DNA of 64,000 nucleotides. It comes from Xanthobacter autotrophicus. GTDB lineage: Bacteria; Pseudomonadota; Alphaproteobacteria; Rhizobiales; Xanthobacteraceae. Location: the NCBI RefSeq assembly GCF_030015065.1, contig NZ_JAIVFN010000001.1:1-64000 (forward strand). The letters are read 5' to 3'. Shown piece by piece: positions 44,072 through 57,165 of the stretch (within the stretch, counting starts at the first letter, position 1; the number at the start of each line of letters is the position of its first letter). The notes beneath the pieces are model-generated. The model was not told the DNA's origin and made no database searches. It saw only the letters and a list, made by a program, of their open reading frames with translations. The position numbers were made by a program, and so were the translations under genes.

Positions 44072-46429
44072 CTATTCCGCAACCACATAAGTATGGAGCC
44101 GCACGCGGCCGGATGCATCCGTCTCGCGATAGACGCCCTGGATCTCCACGTCGAAGCCGGGGAAGGTGTTGAAGCAGGCCTCGAACATCTTGAGATAGTC
44201 GATCATGGGCCTGGCGCGCCCGGTCAGCCGCTCGCCGGGCACGATGGTGGCGATGCCCGGCGGATAGACCACGAAGGGCGTCGTCGCGATGCGGCCCGAA
44301 ATGGCGTCGATGGGCAGGTACTCCACATCGTTGCGGACCAGGCAGCGCGCCGCGTCGTGGGGCGAAAGGACGATCTCCGGCAGGTGCTCGGCCGAGAACT
44401 GCATGGCCTGCAGGGCGCTGACATTGGCGGCGCGGAAGAAACGGTGCATTTCCCCGCACAGGTCGCGCAGGCGCACGCCGGCATAGCGCGCCGGCCGGCG
44501 GCGGTAGAATTCCGGAATGGCGTCTTCCAGCAGCGCATTGTCGTCATGCAGCTTCTTGAAGGCGACGAGGCCAGAGATGAGGGTGCCCGCCTTCGACGCC
44601 TCGACGCCGGGGGTGAGCAGAAACAGCAGGGAATTCAGGTCGTTCTTCTCGGCGACGATGCGATTCTCGCGCAGATATTGCGCCACCACGGGCGCGGGGA
44701 TGCCGTGCTCGGCATAGGCTCCAGTGGCGCGGTCGAAGCCGGGGGTCAGAAGGGTCAGCTTGTTGGGATCGGTCATGGCGAAGCCCTCCGCCATGCCGTC
44801 GAAGCCGTGCCAGGAGGCTCCGGGGGTGAGGTGCCAGAAGGCGGGGTTGGTGGCGAGAAGGTCGGTGGCGACGCTCTCCCACGGCACCTCGTGCGCCGCG
44901 CCGGGGCTCGACACGTCGGGGATCGACACCCGGTCGGGCACGAACGGCTCGAAGAACCAGCGCCGCTCGGGGCGCTGCTCCTTTTCCTCGAACTCGCGGC
45001 GCACGGCGCGGATCTTCTTGCGCAGCTCGATGCCGAGCCGGATCGTGTCGTCCCACAGCACTTCGCCCGAGCGGCCCTTCATCATCTGCGCGCCCACGTC
45101 GAGGGAGGCGAACAGCGGATAGAAGGGCGAGGTGGAAGCGTGCTGCATGAAGCTCTCGTTGAAGCGCCGGTGCTCCACCCGCCGCTTCTGGCCGGTGATG
45201 TGCCGGTCCTTCATGTGGATCTGGGAGGCCTGCGAGAAGCTCGCCAGCTGCTTGTGGGTGGACTGGGTGGCGATGATGCCCGGCGCGTCGGGTCCGAGGT
45301 CGGCGAGGCCCATGGCGAAGCGCCCGGCATAGAGCGGGTGGAACTTCATGAAGCCCGCCCACGCCTCGTCGAACAGGATGTAGTCGGTGAGATGGCCGAT
45401 GGCCTTGAGGATCATCTCGGCATTGTGGATGGTGCCGTCATAGGTGCACTGCTCCACCACCGCGACGCGGAACGGGCGGGGCTTGCGCCACGCGTCGGGG
45501 TCCTTCACCAGGGGGTGGGTGCGGATGCGCTCGCGCAGGGCGGTCTCGTCCAGCGCGGCGAAGTCCATGGGGCCGATGAGGCCATGGGCGTTGCGCACGG
45601 TGGGCACATAGACCGGGATGCCGCCGGAGATCATCAGCGCGCCGTGATGGGCGGCCTTGTGGTTGTTGCGGTCGAACAGCACCAGGTCGCCGTCGGTGAC
45701 GAGGGCGGAGAGCGCCACCTTGTTGGAGGTGGAGGTGCCGTTCAGCACGAAATAGGTCTTCTCGGCGCCGAAGATCTTCGCCGCCTCCTTCTGCGCCGCC
45801 AGCGCCGGGCCCTCGTGGGTCAGCAGGTCGCCGAGGTCGAGCACGGAATTGTCGAGGTCGTCGCGGAACACCGCCTCGCCCAGATGCTCCATGAACACCC
45901 GGCCGATGGGGCTGCGGGAATAGAACACGCCGCCATTGTGGCCGGGGCAGGTCCACAGCTGGTTGCCCTCCTCGGCATAGTCCACCAGCGCGCCGAAGAA
46001 CGGTGTCTTCAGCGTCTCGGCATATTGCTTCAGGCGGCTGATGAGGTTGCGGGCGATGAAGGTGGGCGTCTCCTCCGAGAGGAACACGTAGCCGTCGATG
46101 AAGTCGAGCACCTCCACCGGCACGTCCTCGAGGCGCTTCCTGCGGATCAGGAGCAGAATGGGGAAGTCGAGCCCGCGGCGACGCATCAGGTTGATGAGGG
46201 CGGCGGTCTTGCCTTCCAGGCCCTTCTTGCCCCAGTCCACCAGCATGCAGCCGATGGCAGCGTCGGTCTGTACGGCGATCTCGGCATCTTCCAGATTGCG
46301 CGCCTTCACCACCTCGAAACCGGAGCGTTCAATCTCCGCGACGATCTGGTTATAGCGGGCGCCCTCCAGGTCGTCGGCGTCGAAGACCGGCGTCGCGAAC
46401 AGGAAGGTGAAGCGTCTGAAATAGTCCAT
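44072..46429 (-). CDS. Orn/Lys/Arg decarboxylase (PLP-dependent, class with N-terminal wing domain)
   Basis: A 785-residue amino-acid decarboxylase. An N-terminal response-regulator-like wing (about 1-130) precedes the PLP domain: TCPGHNGGVFY, NGTSTSNKVAL and the PLP lysine in TQSTHKQLASFSQ. A C-terminal domain completes it. Members act on ornithine, lysine or arginine, for polyamine supply or acid resistance; the substrate cannot be read from this sequence. The ATG at 46429 gives the usual start (MDYFRRFTFLF). Probably co-transcribed with the GNAT gene downstream. Confidence 0.93.
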   Translation of the reverse strand: MDYFRRFTFLFATPVFDADDLEGARYNQIVAEIERSGFEVVKARNLEDAEIAVQTDAAIGCMLVDWGKKGLEGKTAALINLMRRRGLDFPILLLIRRKRLEDVPVEVLDFIDGYVFLSEETPTFIARNLISRLKQYAETLKTPFFGALVDYAEEGNQLWTCPGHNGGVFYSRSPIGRVFMEHLGEAVFRDDLDNSVLDLGDLLTHEGPALAAQKEAAKIFGAEKTYFVLNGTSTSNKVALSALVTDGDLVLFDRNNHKAAHHGALMISGGIPVYVPTVRNAHGLIGPMDFAALDETALRERIRTHPLVKDPDAWRKPRPFRVAVVEQCTYDGTIHNAEMILKAIGHLTDYILFDEAWAGFMKFHPLYAGRFAMGLADLGPDAPGIIATQSTHKQLASFSQASQIHMKDRHITGQKRRVEHRRFNESFMQHASTSPFYPLFASLDVGAQMMKGRSGEVLWDDTIRLGIELRKKIRAVRREFEEKEQRPERRWFFEPFVPDRVSIPDVSSPGAAHEVPWESVATDLLATNPAFWHLTPGASWHGFDGMAEGFAMTDPNKLTLLTPGFDRATGAYAEHGIPAPVVAQYLRENRIVAEKNDLNSLLFLLTPGVEASKAGTLISGLVAFKKLHDDNALLEDAIPEFYRRRPARYAGVRLRDLCGEMHRFFRAANVSALQAMQFSAEHLPEIVLSPHDAARCLVRNDVEYLPIDAISGRIATTPFVVYPPGIATIVPGERLTGRARPMIDYLKMFEACFNTFPGFDVEIQGVYRETDASGRVRLHTYVVAE

Positions 46430-46644
46430 GGGGCACCCGATCTGATCCGACGCGAGATGTCGCGTCCTTACGTGACAAGCCCGCGACAGGACTGTGACCA
46501 TCCTCCGGGCGCTGGCCCCGCGCCCCTCATCCGCGTCGTGTTTACGACATTCGTCGGCCTTCAGGCGCCGCTCGCTGGTGGCTTTGGGTGGTCCGCAAAT
46601 TGCGTGTGGTGGGCGAGACGTTCAATTTCGGAAGGCGACCCCCG

Positions 46645-46983
46645 ATGGCGTTCACCCCAGTGTGTCAAACGAGTGCCGTGAGCGAAGGGGCCATGGGCCT
46701 GTTCCAGGTCGGTCGCAAGAGCGTGCTTCTGGTCTGGCCGGAGGGCGGGGAGCTCAAGGCCTTTCGCGGTCGCTGCCCGCATGCGGACATGCCGCTGACC
46801 GACGCGACCTTCAACGGCAAGACGGTCACCTGCCCGATCCACCAGTGGGGGTTCGACGGCACCAGCGGCAAGTGCGTGACGCACCTGGTCCGCAACGAGC
46901 TTCACCCCTATCCGGTGCGGGTGGAAGGCGACGAGATCCAGGTCGATGTCGGGCCGGTGAAGGCGCCGCGCGCCCCCGCGTGA
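46645..46983 (+). CDS. Rieske [2Fe-2S] ferredoxin, toluene/alkene-monooxygenase type, orphan
   Basis: A 112-residue soluble Rieske ferredoxin. CPHADMPL and CPIHQWGFD provide the two Cys-His cluster-binding pairs. Length and sequence resemble TmoC, the ferredoxin of toluene-4-monooxygenase, and its relatives in alkene monooxygenases (matching stretches: VKAY-like LKAFRGRCPH, then YPVRVEGDEIQV). The ATG at 46645 has GGAAGG 9 bases upstream. No oxygenase or reductase genes are in the window, so its electron-transfer partner is unknown; it might serve another Rieske-using system. Confidence 0.85.
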   Translation: MAFTPVCQTSAVSEGAMGLFQVGRKSVLLVWPEGGELKAFRGRCPHADMPLTDATFNGKTVTCPIHQWGFDGTSGKCVTHLVRNELHPYPVRVEGDEIQVDVGPVKAPRAPA

Positions 46984-47041
46984 GCGTCCTCCCGCGGCGG
47001 CCGTTCGCCGGAGCCAATGCCCGGAACCCAGTGCCCGGAGC

Positions 47042-47608
47042 CTACGAGGCGCCGGCGAACTGCTCCAGCAGCGCGTCGCGCGCCTCCGCGATGCGGCGAT
47101 AATGCTCGCTGCTGCCGCCCGCGTCGGGATGCGCCGTCTTGGCGAGGCGCCGGAAGGCGGCATTGATATCCGCCGGCTTGAGCGCGCCTTCCATCGGCAG
47201 GTTCAGGACCTCGCGGTGCTCCTTGTCGTCTTCGTCGAATTCCAGCCGGAACAGGAAAGCCCTGCGCTTTTCCTGCGCTTCGCGGCGCAGCCCGACCTGG
47301 TCCTCCTGCCATCTCTGGCGTGACATGACGAGGCATTCGCCGAAGGCAATCCGCCCTTGCGATTCAAGCTCGTCGAGGCTGAAGGGCCCGACCACGCTGT
47401 AGGGCGGCGCCAGAAAGGCGCTCCTGCCGCCCTCGCCCTCCTCGATACGGCCGATGCTCACCATGTCGAGAACGCCCAGCGAGCCATTCCAGACGACCCA
47501 TTCCACCTTGTCCGTCATGCGCGCGCTCTCATGCATGAGCCGGCGCCGCTCTCCCGTCATGTGTGCGAAAGGGTTCGCGACCGCTGGACCGTTCGTGCGC
47601 CCATGCAT
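47042..47608 (-). CDS. J-domain (DnaJ-like) protein
   Basis: A 188-residue protein. The C-terminal 40 residues form a J-domain end: ALKPADINAAFRRLAKTAHPDAGG, with the HPD tripeptide that stimulates Hsp70. The N-terminal part (VEWVVWNGSLGVLDMVSIG) is of unknown fold. The layout, J-domain last, is typical of a group of alphaproteobacterial proteins. The start is uncertain: ATGs at 47608, 47560, 47536 and 47518 are possible, the last with GAGAG well placed. Convergent with the Rieske gene. Confidence 0.8.
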   Translation of the reverse strand: MHGRTNGPAVANPFAHMTGERRRLMHESARMTDKVEWVVWNGSLGVLDMVSIGRIEEGEGGRSAFLAPPYSVVGPFSLDELESQGRIAFGECLVMSRQRWQEDQVGLRREAQEKRRAFLFRLEFDEDDKEHREVLNLPMEGALKPADINAAFRRLAKTAHPDAGGSSEHYRRIAEARDALLEQFAGAS

Positions 47609-47809
47609 GTTCAGGGCCAAAAACGTGCCGGGTGGCGCATGCGCTCTTTCATCGGCCGCCTGCTCCCGGGTAAGCAGGACGTGGGAACGGTGCGGCCACC
47701 GCCCGCGATGGACCGGCGGTGTCCGGGCCGTGACGCATCGGGGCCCTGCCACTCACCGGCCGGCGTGACGTCGCAAGCGGGCGCCGGCCATCGCGAAAGG
47801 AAGCCGGGC

Positions 47810-48778
47810 GTGGAAATCGTCGCTGTCGATATCGGGGGCACCCATGCACGCTTCGCGCGTGCGGAAGTGGCGGACGGACGGGTGGTGTCGCTGGACGCTC
47901 CCGTGGTCATGAACGCGGCCGACCATGCCAGCTTCCAGCTCGCATGGCAGGCCTTCGCCGAAACGGTCGGGGCGGGCCTGCCCCGCGCCGCCGCCATTGC
48001 CATTGCCTGCCCCGTCGATGGAGAGGTGCTGAAGCTCACCAACAATCCCTGGATCATCCGCAAGGATCTGATCTCCGAGAAGCTGAACGTGGAGGCCTGG
48101 ACCCTGGTCAATGATTTCGGCGCCATCGGCCACGCGGTCGCGCAGATCGGCGAGGACGGCTTCGCCCATCTCGCCGGTTCCGAGGCGCCGTTTCCCGACG
48201 AGGGCGTGATCAGCATCATCGGTCCCGGCACCGGGCTGGGTGTCGCCCATGTGCTGCGCCAGGGCGGCCGCTATCATGTGATCGAGTGCGAGGGCGGACA
48301 CATCGACTTCGCCCCGCTCGACTCGCTGGAGGAGTCCATCCTCCACCACCTGCGCCAGCGCTATTCGCGCGTCTCGGTGGAACGGATCGTCTCGGGACCC
48401 GGCCTTCTCAACATCTATGAGGCCCTGGCCGCCATCGAGGGCTGCGCCATCAGCCACATGGAGGACCGGACCCTGTGGGAGCTGGCCACGGCGGGCAAGG
48501 ATAGCCTCGCCGCCGCCGCGCTCGACCGGTTCTGCCTCAGCTTCGGGTCGGTCGCGGGCGACATCGCCCTGGTGCAGGGCGCCAAGGCGGTGGTGATCGC
48601 CGGCGGCATCGCCCCGCGGATCGCCCACCTGCTTCCCCAATCCGGCTTTGCCAGCCGCTTTTCGGCCAAGGGACGGTTCGCGCAGCGGATGGCGGAGATC
48701 CCGGTGCGGCTCATCACCCATCCCCAGCCCGGCCTCTACGGCGCGGCCGCCGCCTTTGCGGCGCAGCATACGCGCTGA
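47810..48778 (+). CDS. glk: glucokinase
   Basis: Phosphorylates glucose with ATP. The 322-residue protein starts at the GTG at 47810 (AAAGG 9 bases upstream), beginning VEIVAVDIGGTHARFA, the phosphate-1 motif. NDFGAIGHA holds the catalytic Asp, GPGTGLGVA and ECEGGHIDFAP follow, all as in the proteobacterial (non-ROK) glucokinase family. It stands alone; no sugar-transport or Entner-Doudoroff genes lie beside it. Confidence 0.95.
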   Translation: MEIVAVDIGGTHARFARAEVADGRVVSLDAPVVMNAADHASFQLAWQAFAETVGAGLPRAAAIAIACPVDGEVLKLTNNPWIIRKDLISEKLNVEAWTLVNDFGAIGHAVAQIGEDGFAHLAGSEAPFPDEGVISIIGPGTGLGVAHVLRQGGRYHVIECEGGHIDFAPLDSLEESILHHLRQRYSRVSVERIVSGPGLLNIYEALAAIEGCAISHMEDRTLWELATAGKDSLAAAALDRFCLSFGSVAGDIALVQGAKAVVIAGGIAPRIAHLLPQSGFASRFSAKGRFAQRMAEIPVRLITHPQPGLYGAAAAFAAQHTR

Positions 48779-48790
48779 CCGGACTGGATT

Positions 48791-49408
48791 TCAGCGCCGC
48801 CCCGCCGCCAGCAGTAGCGCCGCCCCGCCCACCAGGATGCCGGCCGAGACGCGGTCAGCGACGAGTGTGAAGCGTCCCGAGAGCGCGGCCCGGGCCTTGT
48901 CCGCCACCACGGCCCACAGCACGTCGCCCACCAGGGCAATGGCGGCGAACACCGCCGCCAGAAGGGCGATCTGCGGCACCGGATTGGCCGTGTCGGTGAT
49001 GAATTGCGGCAGGAACGCCGCGTGGAACAGCAGGGTCTTGGGGTTCGCGAAGGCGACCGCCAGCCCCCGCCCGAACGAGGCGCGGGCCGAGGGTGTCGGC
49101 GCAGCGACCGCGGAACCGGCGCTGCGCCATTGCAGCACGGCGAGCCAGAGGAGATAGGCCGCGCCAGCATAGCGCACCAGATCGAAATGGCGGGAGAAGG
49201 CCTCGACCACATAAGCGAGCCCCCCCGCCACGAGCGCGAGCTGGGCGATCAGCCCCACATTCACGCCTGTCGCGGTGAGGATGCCTGCCCGGCGCCCGTG
49301 CTTCAGGCTGGTTCCGACAATGAGCGCCACGTTCGGCCCTGGCGTCGCCGCGAGCGCGATGCACGCGATGACGAACAGAGCGAGGCTTTCCGCCGAGATC
49401 ATTGCCAT
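48791..49408 (-). CDS. LysE/RhtB-family amino-acid exporter
   Basis: A 205-residue inner-membrane protein with six helices. ATPGPNVALIVGTSLKHGRRAG is the family signature near residues 21-42, and AFANPKTLLFHAAFLPQF follows near 118. Members export amino acids such as lysine, homoserine or threonine. Its start lies 35 bases after the gyrA stop on the same strand, so it may be read through from gyrA. Substrate unknown. Confidence 0.92.
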   Translation of the reverse strand: MAMISAESLALFVIACIALAATPGPNVALIVGTSLKHGRRAGILTATGVNVGLIAQLALVAGGLAYVVEAFSRHFDLVRYAGAAYLLWLAVLQWRSAGSAVAAPTPSARASFGRGLAVAFANPKTLLFHAAFLPQFITDTANPVPQIALLAAVFAAIALVGDVLWAVVADKARAALSGRFTLVADRVSAGILVGGAALLLAAGRR

Positions 49409-49443
49409 CCCCCGATCCGGCGGGCACCCCGACCGCCGCCTGC

Positions 49444-52188
<2,745 letters not shown>

Positions 52189-52502
52189 AAGTCAACACTC
52201 TCAATCGTGGAACGCGAGCTTTCCTTCTAGCCGATTCACCTCTGCGACGCCAGAGAAACCCCTCCGACGCAACGATTTTTAATTCTTTATTTTCAATTAC
52301 TTATTAGCCACTTCCGGCGGCACATGCCCGCAATTTGACCCTTTTGCGTCGAAACCGCCCTCAAAGGTCAAAAACAGCGCTCCCGAAAGCGATGTCGCGC
52401 CACGCCATCGTCCTGCAATCCCAAGGCGTCCCGGCCCGACCCGCCAGCGACCGCCAATCTCGCGCACGCTTGTCCTTACCGGGAAGCGCGCGCCGGAGCC
52501 CG
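52189..52502. other. intergenic region between ssb and gyrA
   Basis: These 314 bases upstream of gyrA contain an AT-rich patch at about 52275-52310, unusual in this GC-rich sequence and a likely promoter zone for gyrA. No gene or operator could be recognised. Confidence 0.5.
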
Positions 52503-53039
52503 TCAGAACGGAATCTCGTCGTCGAGATCCGCTGCAGGGCGCCCGCTGCCGGAGCCGCCCCCCGACGGCGGAGGCGACCGGCGCGCGCCCCCCGAGCCAC
52601 CGCCATAGCCGCCGCCCATGGGGCTTGCCGATCCGAAATCCGAGCCGCCGGCATAGTCGTCACCCCCGGCACCCGCACCGGAGCCCTCGCCGCGCCCGTC
52701 GAGCAGGGTCAACTCACCCCGGTAGGGCCGCAGCACCACCTCCGTCGTGTAGACATCGCGGCCGTCCTTCTCGTACTTGCGGGTCTCGAGCTGGCCCTCA
52801 AGATAGACCTTCGAGCCCTTCTTGAGAAAACGCTCGGCCACACCGATCAGGTTTTCATTGTAGATGGACACGGCGTGCCATTCGGTCCGGTCTTTCCGCT
52901 CGCCGGTGGCCTTGTCACGCCAGCTTTCGGAAGTGGCAATGCGCAGGTTGCACACCCGTCCACCGCTCTGGAAGCTGCGAACCTCCGGATCCCGGCCGAG
53001 ATTGCCGATCAGGATCACCTTGTTGACGCTGCCGGCCAT
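52503..53039 (-). CDS. ssb: single-stranded DNA-binding protein
   Basis: A 178-residue SSB. The N-terminal OB fold (about 1-112) begins [20 protein letters not shown]; a Gly/Ser-rich linker follows; and the C-terminus is DLDDEIPF, the acidic tip that recruits repair and replication proteins. It is divergent from uvrA with an SOS box between them, an arrangement known from E. coli and other proteobacteria. Confidence 0.97.
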   Translation of the reverse strand: MAGSVNKVILIGNLGRDPEVRSFQSGGRVCNLRIATSESWRDKATGERKDRTEWHAVSIYNENLIGVAERFLKKGSKVYLEGQLETRKYEKDGRDVYTTEVVLRPYRGELTLLDGRGEGSGAGAGGDDYAGGSDFGSASPMGGGYGGGSGGARRSPPPSGGGSGSGRPAADLDDEIPF

Positions 53040-53404
53040 CCTGCCGCTCCTCGCTCGTGGTCGCCTGTTCGCCGCACCCTACCGCCCCCTGAGCCGCAGG
53101 CCAGCCAAAAGCCGACTTTTCCCCATGATGTGCCACGCGAACCCGCGCTCCGGCACACTGATGCCCACCTACTGTTCACGTTGTGTTCCTAGCTGTTCCG
53201 CCATCCCGATGCAAGCTCCATCTTCACCGCCGATTCCGGGCGCCCTGGATTTTTGGCTGGCGGCGGGCTCTGGTTCCTGATATGTTCTCTACCGCATTGC
53301 ACACGGTCGACTACATTCAGGCCATGACCCCGGGCCGCTTCCCGGCCCGGGGCGTTGCCCTTCTGCCCTGATCCTTCCGCGCCTTTGGGCGCCAATGGAA
53401 ATCC
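53040..53404. other. shared ssb-uvrA control region
   Basis: A 365-base divergent intergenic region. Apart from the LexA box at 53174-53188 and a third GTTC at 53195-53198, no gene or other clear signal is seen. Small frames here lack ribosome sites. Confidence 0.6.
53174..53188 (+). promoter_or_regulatory. LexA (SOS) box between ssb and uvrA
   Basis: GTTC-ACGTTGT-GTTC is an exact match to the alphaproteobacterial LexA consensus GTTC-N7-GTTC. A further GTTC follows 6 bases later (53195). It lies 217 bases before uvrA and 135 before ssb. DNA-damage control of uvrA, and perhaps ssb, is expected from known alphaproteobacterial SOS regulons. Confidence 0.8.
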
Positions 53405-56400
53405 ATGTCTGATCGCGCCTTTCCCAAGCGGGCGGCAACCGCCCCTGACATTGCCGGCCGCCGGGATGCCCGCACCCTCACGGTGCGCGGTGCGCGCGAG
53501 CACAATCTGAAGAATGTGGATCTCGAAATCCCGCGCGACAGTCTGGTGGTATTCACCGGGCTTTCCGGCTCGGGCAAGAGCTCGCTCGCCTTCGACACCA
53601 TCTATGCGGAAGGCCAGCGCCGATATGTGGAAAGCCTCTCGGCCTATGCGCGCCAGTTCCTGGAGATGATGCAGAAGCCGGACGTGGACCAGATCGACGG
53701 CCTGTCGCCGGCCATTTCCATCGAGCAGAAGACCACCTCCAAGAATCCGCGCTCGACTGTCGGCACCGTGACGGAGATCTACGATTACATGCGCCTCCTG
53801 TGGGCGCGCACGGGCGTGCCTTATTCCCCCGCCACCGGCCTGCCCATCGAAAGCCAGACCGTCTCGCAGATGGTGGACCGCACGCTGGCCCTTCCCGAAG
53901 GCACGCGGCTGTACCTGCTCGCGCCGGTGGTGCGCGGGCGCAAGGGTGAGTACCGCAAGGAACTTGCCGAATGGATGAAGAAGGGCTTCCAGCGGGTGAA
54001 GATTGACCGGGCGTTCCACGAGATCGCGGAGGCGCCGGCCCTCGACAAGAAGTTCAAGCACGACATCGACGTGGTGGTGGATCGTATCGTGGTGCGGCCG
54101 GATCTGGCGGCGCGCCTCGCCGACAGCTTCGAGACGGCGCTCGCGCTGGCGGATGGCATCGCGGTGGCGGAGTATGCCGACGAGAAGGACGAGGCGGGGG
54201 AGCCGCGACGCATCCTGTTCTCGGAGAAATTCGCCTGCCCGGTTTCCGGCTTCACCATTTCCGAGATCGAGCCGCGCCTCTTCTCCTTCAACAATCCTTT
54301 CGGCGCCTGCCCGGCCTGCGACGGTCTCGGCGTCGAGCAGACCATCGACCCGGACCTCGTGGTGCCGGACCGGATGCGCTCGCTGAAGCAGGGCGCCATC
54401 GCCCCATGGGCGAAATCCACGTCGCCTTATTACGGCCAGACCCTGGACGCGCTGGCGAAGCACTTCCATTTCAAGCTCAACGTGCCGTTCGCCGACCTGC
54501 CGGAGAAGGCGAAGGCGGTGCTGCTCTATGGCTCCGGCGACGAGAAGATCACCTTTTCCTACGATGACGGCATGCGGGCCTACGAGACTTCCAAGACCTT
54601 CGAGGGCGTGGTGCGTAACCTGGACCGGCGCTGGAAGGAAACGGACAGCGACTGGGCGCGGGAGGAAATCTCCAAATATTTCTCGACCGTTCCGTGCAAA
54701 GCCTGCTCGGGCTACCGCCTGAAGCCGGAGGCCCTCGCCGTGAAGGTGGCCGGCAGGCATATCGGCGAGGTGGGCGAGCTTTCGGTCCGGGCGGCATCCG
54801 CGTGGTTCGAGGCCCTGCCGGGCGCGCTCACCGACAAGCAGAACGAGATTGCCGGGCGGATCCTCAAGGAGATCCGCGAGCGGCTGGTCTTCCTGCTGGA
54901 TGTGGGGCTCGAATATCTCACGCTCGCCCGGGCCTCCGGAACCCTGTCCGGCGGCGAGAGCCAGCGCATCCGTCTCGCCTCGCAGATCGGCTCGGGCCTG
55001 ACCGGCGTGCTTTATGTGCTGGACGAGCCTTCCATCGGCCTGCACCAGCGCGACAATGCCCGTCTCCTGGATACGTTGAAGCACCTGCGCGACCTCGGCA
55101 ATACGGTGATCGTGGTGGAGCATGACGAGGACGCCATCCTCGCCGCCGACTATGTGGTGGATGTGGGGCCCGGCGCGGGCATCCATGGCGGGCGCATCGT
55201 GGCCCAGGGAACGCCGGCCGAGATCCTGGCCGACCCTAATTCCCTCACCGGCCAGTATCTCACCGGCCAACTGTCCGTGGGCGTGCCGGCGCGGCGCAAG
55301 CCCAACTCCAAGCGCGTGCTCAAGCTTTCGGGCGCGCGGGGCAACAATCTGAAGGACGTGACGGCGGAGATCCCCCTCGGCCTGTTCACCTGCATCACCG
55401 GCGTGTCGGGGGGTGGCAAATCCACGCTTCTCATCGACACGCTGTACAAGGCGGTGGCGCGGCGGCTGAACGGCGCCAGCGAGGCCCCCGCCCCGTACGA
55501 CCGGCTGGAGGGGCTCGAGCATCTCGACAAGGTCATCGACATCGATCAGTCGCCCATCGGCCGGACCCCGCGCTCAAATCCCGCCACCTATACGGGTGCC
55601 TTCACGCCGATCCGCGAGTGGTTTTCGGGGCTGCCCGAGGCCAAGGCGCGCGGCTACGGCGCCGGGCGCTTCTCCTTCAACGTGAAGGGCGGGCGCTGCG
55701 AGGCCTGCCAGGGCGACGGCGTCCTCAAGATCGAGATGCACTTCCTGCCGGACGTCTATGTCACGTGCGATGTCTGCAAGGGCAAGCGCTACAACCGCGA
55801 GACCCTGGAGGTCACCTTCAAGAACAAGTCCATCGCCGACGTGCTGGACATGACGGTGGAAGAGGGCGCGCAGTTCTTCAAGGCGGTGCCTTCCGTCCGC
55901 GAGAAGCTGGAAACCCTGCATCGCGTGGGGCTCGACTACATCAAGGTCGGCCAGCAGGCGACCACGCTGTCCGGCGGCGAGGCGCAGCGGGTGAAGCTGT
56001 CCAAGGAGTTGTCCAAGCGCGCCACCGGCCGCACCCTCTACATCCTCGACGAGCCCACCACGGGCCTGCACTTCCACGATGTGAAGAAGCTGCTCGAGGT
56101 GCTGCACGAACTGGTGGAGCAGGGCAACACGGTGGTGGTGATCGAGCACAATCTGGAAGTCATCAAGACCGCTGACTGGATTCTCGATCTGGGTCCCGAA
56201 GGGGGAGACGGGGGCGGCGAGATCGTTGTGGCGGGCACGCCCGAACAGGTGGCGCAGCACCCGCGCTCCCACACCGGGCACTTCCTCGCGGAAGTCCTGG
56301 CGCGGCGCCCCATGGCCAAGGCGCCTTCGACGCAAAAGCCGGCGAGCCGGAAGGCCGATGCCCGCAAGCCGTTGGCGACCAAGACAGCTGCAGCGACAGC

Positions 56401-56527
56401 CGCAGCGATCAAGGCGGGGGAAGATGAGCCGCCGGCTAATCTCTCGGAGAGTGCGGTCGAGGAGCACACCGCGCCGGCCAGGGCAGCACCCCGCCCCCGG
56501 GGGCGGCGTCGGCAAGCCGCGGAGTAG
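53405..56527 (+). CDS. uvrA: excinuclease ABC subunit A
   Basis: DNA damage recognition ATPase of nucleotide excision repair. The 1040-residue protein has two ABC modules: Walker [10 protein letters not shown] (52-60) and GVSGGGKST in the second half, with signatures LSGGESQRI and LSGGEAQRV. The second zinc finger is complete (CEACQGDG and CDVCKGK); the first reads CPVSG where E. coli has CPHCG, so one cysteine is absent. Residues 969-1040 form an Ala/Lys/Pro-rich tail beyond the normal end near EVLARR. An SOS box lies upstream. Confidence 0.98.
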   Translation: MSDRAFPKRAATAPDIAGRRDARTLTVRGAREHNLKNVDLEIPRDSLVVFTGLSGSGKSSLAFDTIYAEGQRRYVESLSAYARQFLEMMQKPDVDQIDGLSPAISIEQKTTSKNPRSTVGTVTEIYDYMRLLWARTGVPYSPATGLPIESQTVSQMVDRTLALPEGTRLYLLAPVVRGRKGEYRKELAEWMKKGFQRVKIDRAFHEIAEAPALDKKFKHDIDVVVDRIVVRPDLAARLADSFETALALADGIAVAEYADEKDEAGEPRRILFSEKFACPVSGFTISEIEPRLFSFNNPFGACPACDGLGVEQTIDPDLVVPDRMRSLKQGAIAPWAKSTSPYYGQTLDALAKHFHFKLNVPFADLPEKAKAVLLYGSGDEKITFSYDDGMRAYETSKTFEGVVRNLDRRWKETDSDWAREEISKYFSTVPCKACSGYRLKPEALAVKVAGRHIGEVGELSVRAASAWFEALPGALTDKQNEIAGRILKEIRERLVFLLDVGLEYLTLARASGTLSGGESQRIRLASQIGSGLTGVLYVLDEPSIGLHQRDNARLLDTLKHLRDLGNTVIVVEHDEDAILAADYVVDVGPGAGIHGGRIVAQGTPAEILADPNSLTGQYLTGQLSVGVPARRKPNSKRVLKLSGARGNNLKDVTAEIPLGLFTCITGVSGGGKSTLLIDTLYKAVARRLNGASEAPAPYDRLEGLEHLDKVIDIDQSPIGRTPRSNPATYTGAFTPIREWFSGLPEAKARGYGAGRFSFNVKGGRCEACQGDGVLKIEMHFLPDVYVTCDVCKGKRYNRETLEVTFKNKSIADVLDMTVEEGAQFFKAVPSVREKLETLHRVGLDYIKVGQQATTLSGGEAQRVKLSKELSKRATGRTLYILDEPTTGLHFHDVKKLLEVLHELVEQGNTVVVIEHNLEVIKTADWILDLGPEGGDGGGEIVVAGTPEQVAQHPRSHTGHFLAEVLARRPMAKAPSTQKPASRKADARKPLATKTAAATAAAIKAGEDEPPANLSESAVEEHTAPARAAPRPRGRRRQAAE

Positions 56528-56958
56528 GCTGGGCCGGGAAAGGGGCTGGACTTCCCGGCTTTCGTGGCTTCGGGCTTGCGCCGTGGCGTTGCGGCCCGGC
56601 GATGCGGGGAACCGCTCCTCCGGCAGGACCTGTCCGAAGCCTGATAGCCCCGCGACGACACTCGCGGGGGCCTGCGCGTCGCCCCTGACCGGGAGGCGTC
56701 CGGGCCAGATCGCCGTTTGGAGCGCGACCGGCAAGAGCGGCCATCATCGGTGCAAGATGCAAAGTCGTTCTTGTGGTCGGAGGCTCGGCGTTTCCGGTCG
56801 CACCGCGATGGCGGCCCGCTCGTCTCAACCGTGCGCTCCATGCACACTCCGCAATGCTGCATTGCATGATCAGATCTATGGCATTGCAGCAAGAGGGCGT
56901 ATCTAGGAGGCGAAAGTCGCGGAAGCAGAGTGAAGCTTCCGCAAAGTGGAGAAGACCA
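56528..56958. other. intergenic region upstream of the DUF1127 gene
   Basis: These 431 bases between uvrA and the DUF1127 gene hold no credible gene. Around 56850-56890 short inverted pieces of CAATGC/GCATTG occur, perhaps part of the control of the microprotein gene. Nothing else is recognisable. Confidence 0.5.
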
Positions 56959-57120
56959 ATGTTGCTCTGGGGTTTCCTGGCTCGCCAGTTCCGCCGGTGG
57001 CAGACGTATAATCGCACTGTCACTGAGCTGTCCAAGCTCGATGATCGCAGCCTCGCCGACATCAACGTGTCGCGCAGCGAGATCCGTGCCCTCGCCCGGC
57101 ACGCCTCCGCCGGCATCTGA
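56959..57120 (+). CDS. DUF1127 microprotein
   Basis: A 53-residue basic protein. The ATG at 56959 has GGAGAAG 5-11 bases upstream, so the longer in-frame start is rejected. The C-terminal half (TVTELSKLDDRSLADINVSR, then SEIRALAR) is the DUF1127 motif. Family members are small arginine-rich proteins, some affecting phosphate or carbon metabolism and RNA turnover in alphaproteobacteria; this one's role is unknown. A strong terminator follows. Confidence 0.88.
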   Translation: MLLWGFLARQFRRWQTYNRTVTELSKLDDRSLADINVSRSEIRALARHASAGI

Positions 57121-57165
57121 TCCGACGACGCCGACATAGCCCGGCCCTCCTGGCCGGACGTCGAC

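Noticed and set aside
44093-46681. 862-codon plus-strand frame opposite the decarboxylase
   Set aside because: Shadow frame; repetitive Gly/Val/His/Arg composition with no family match.
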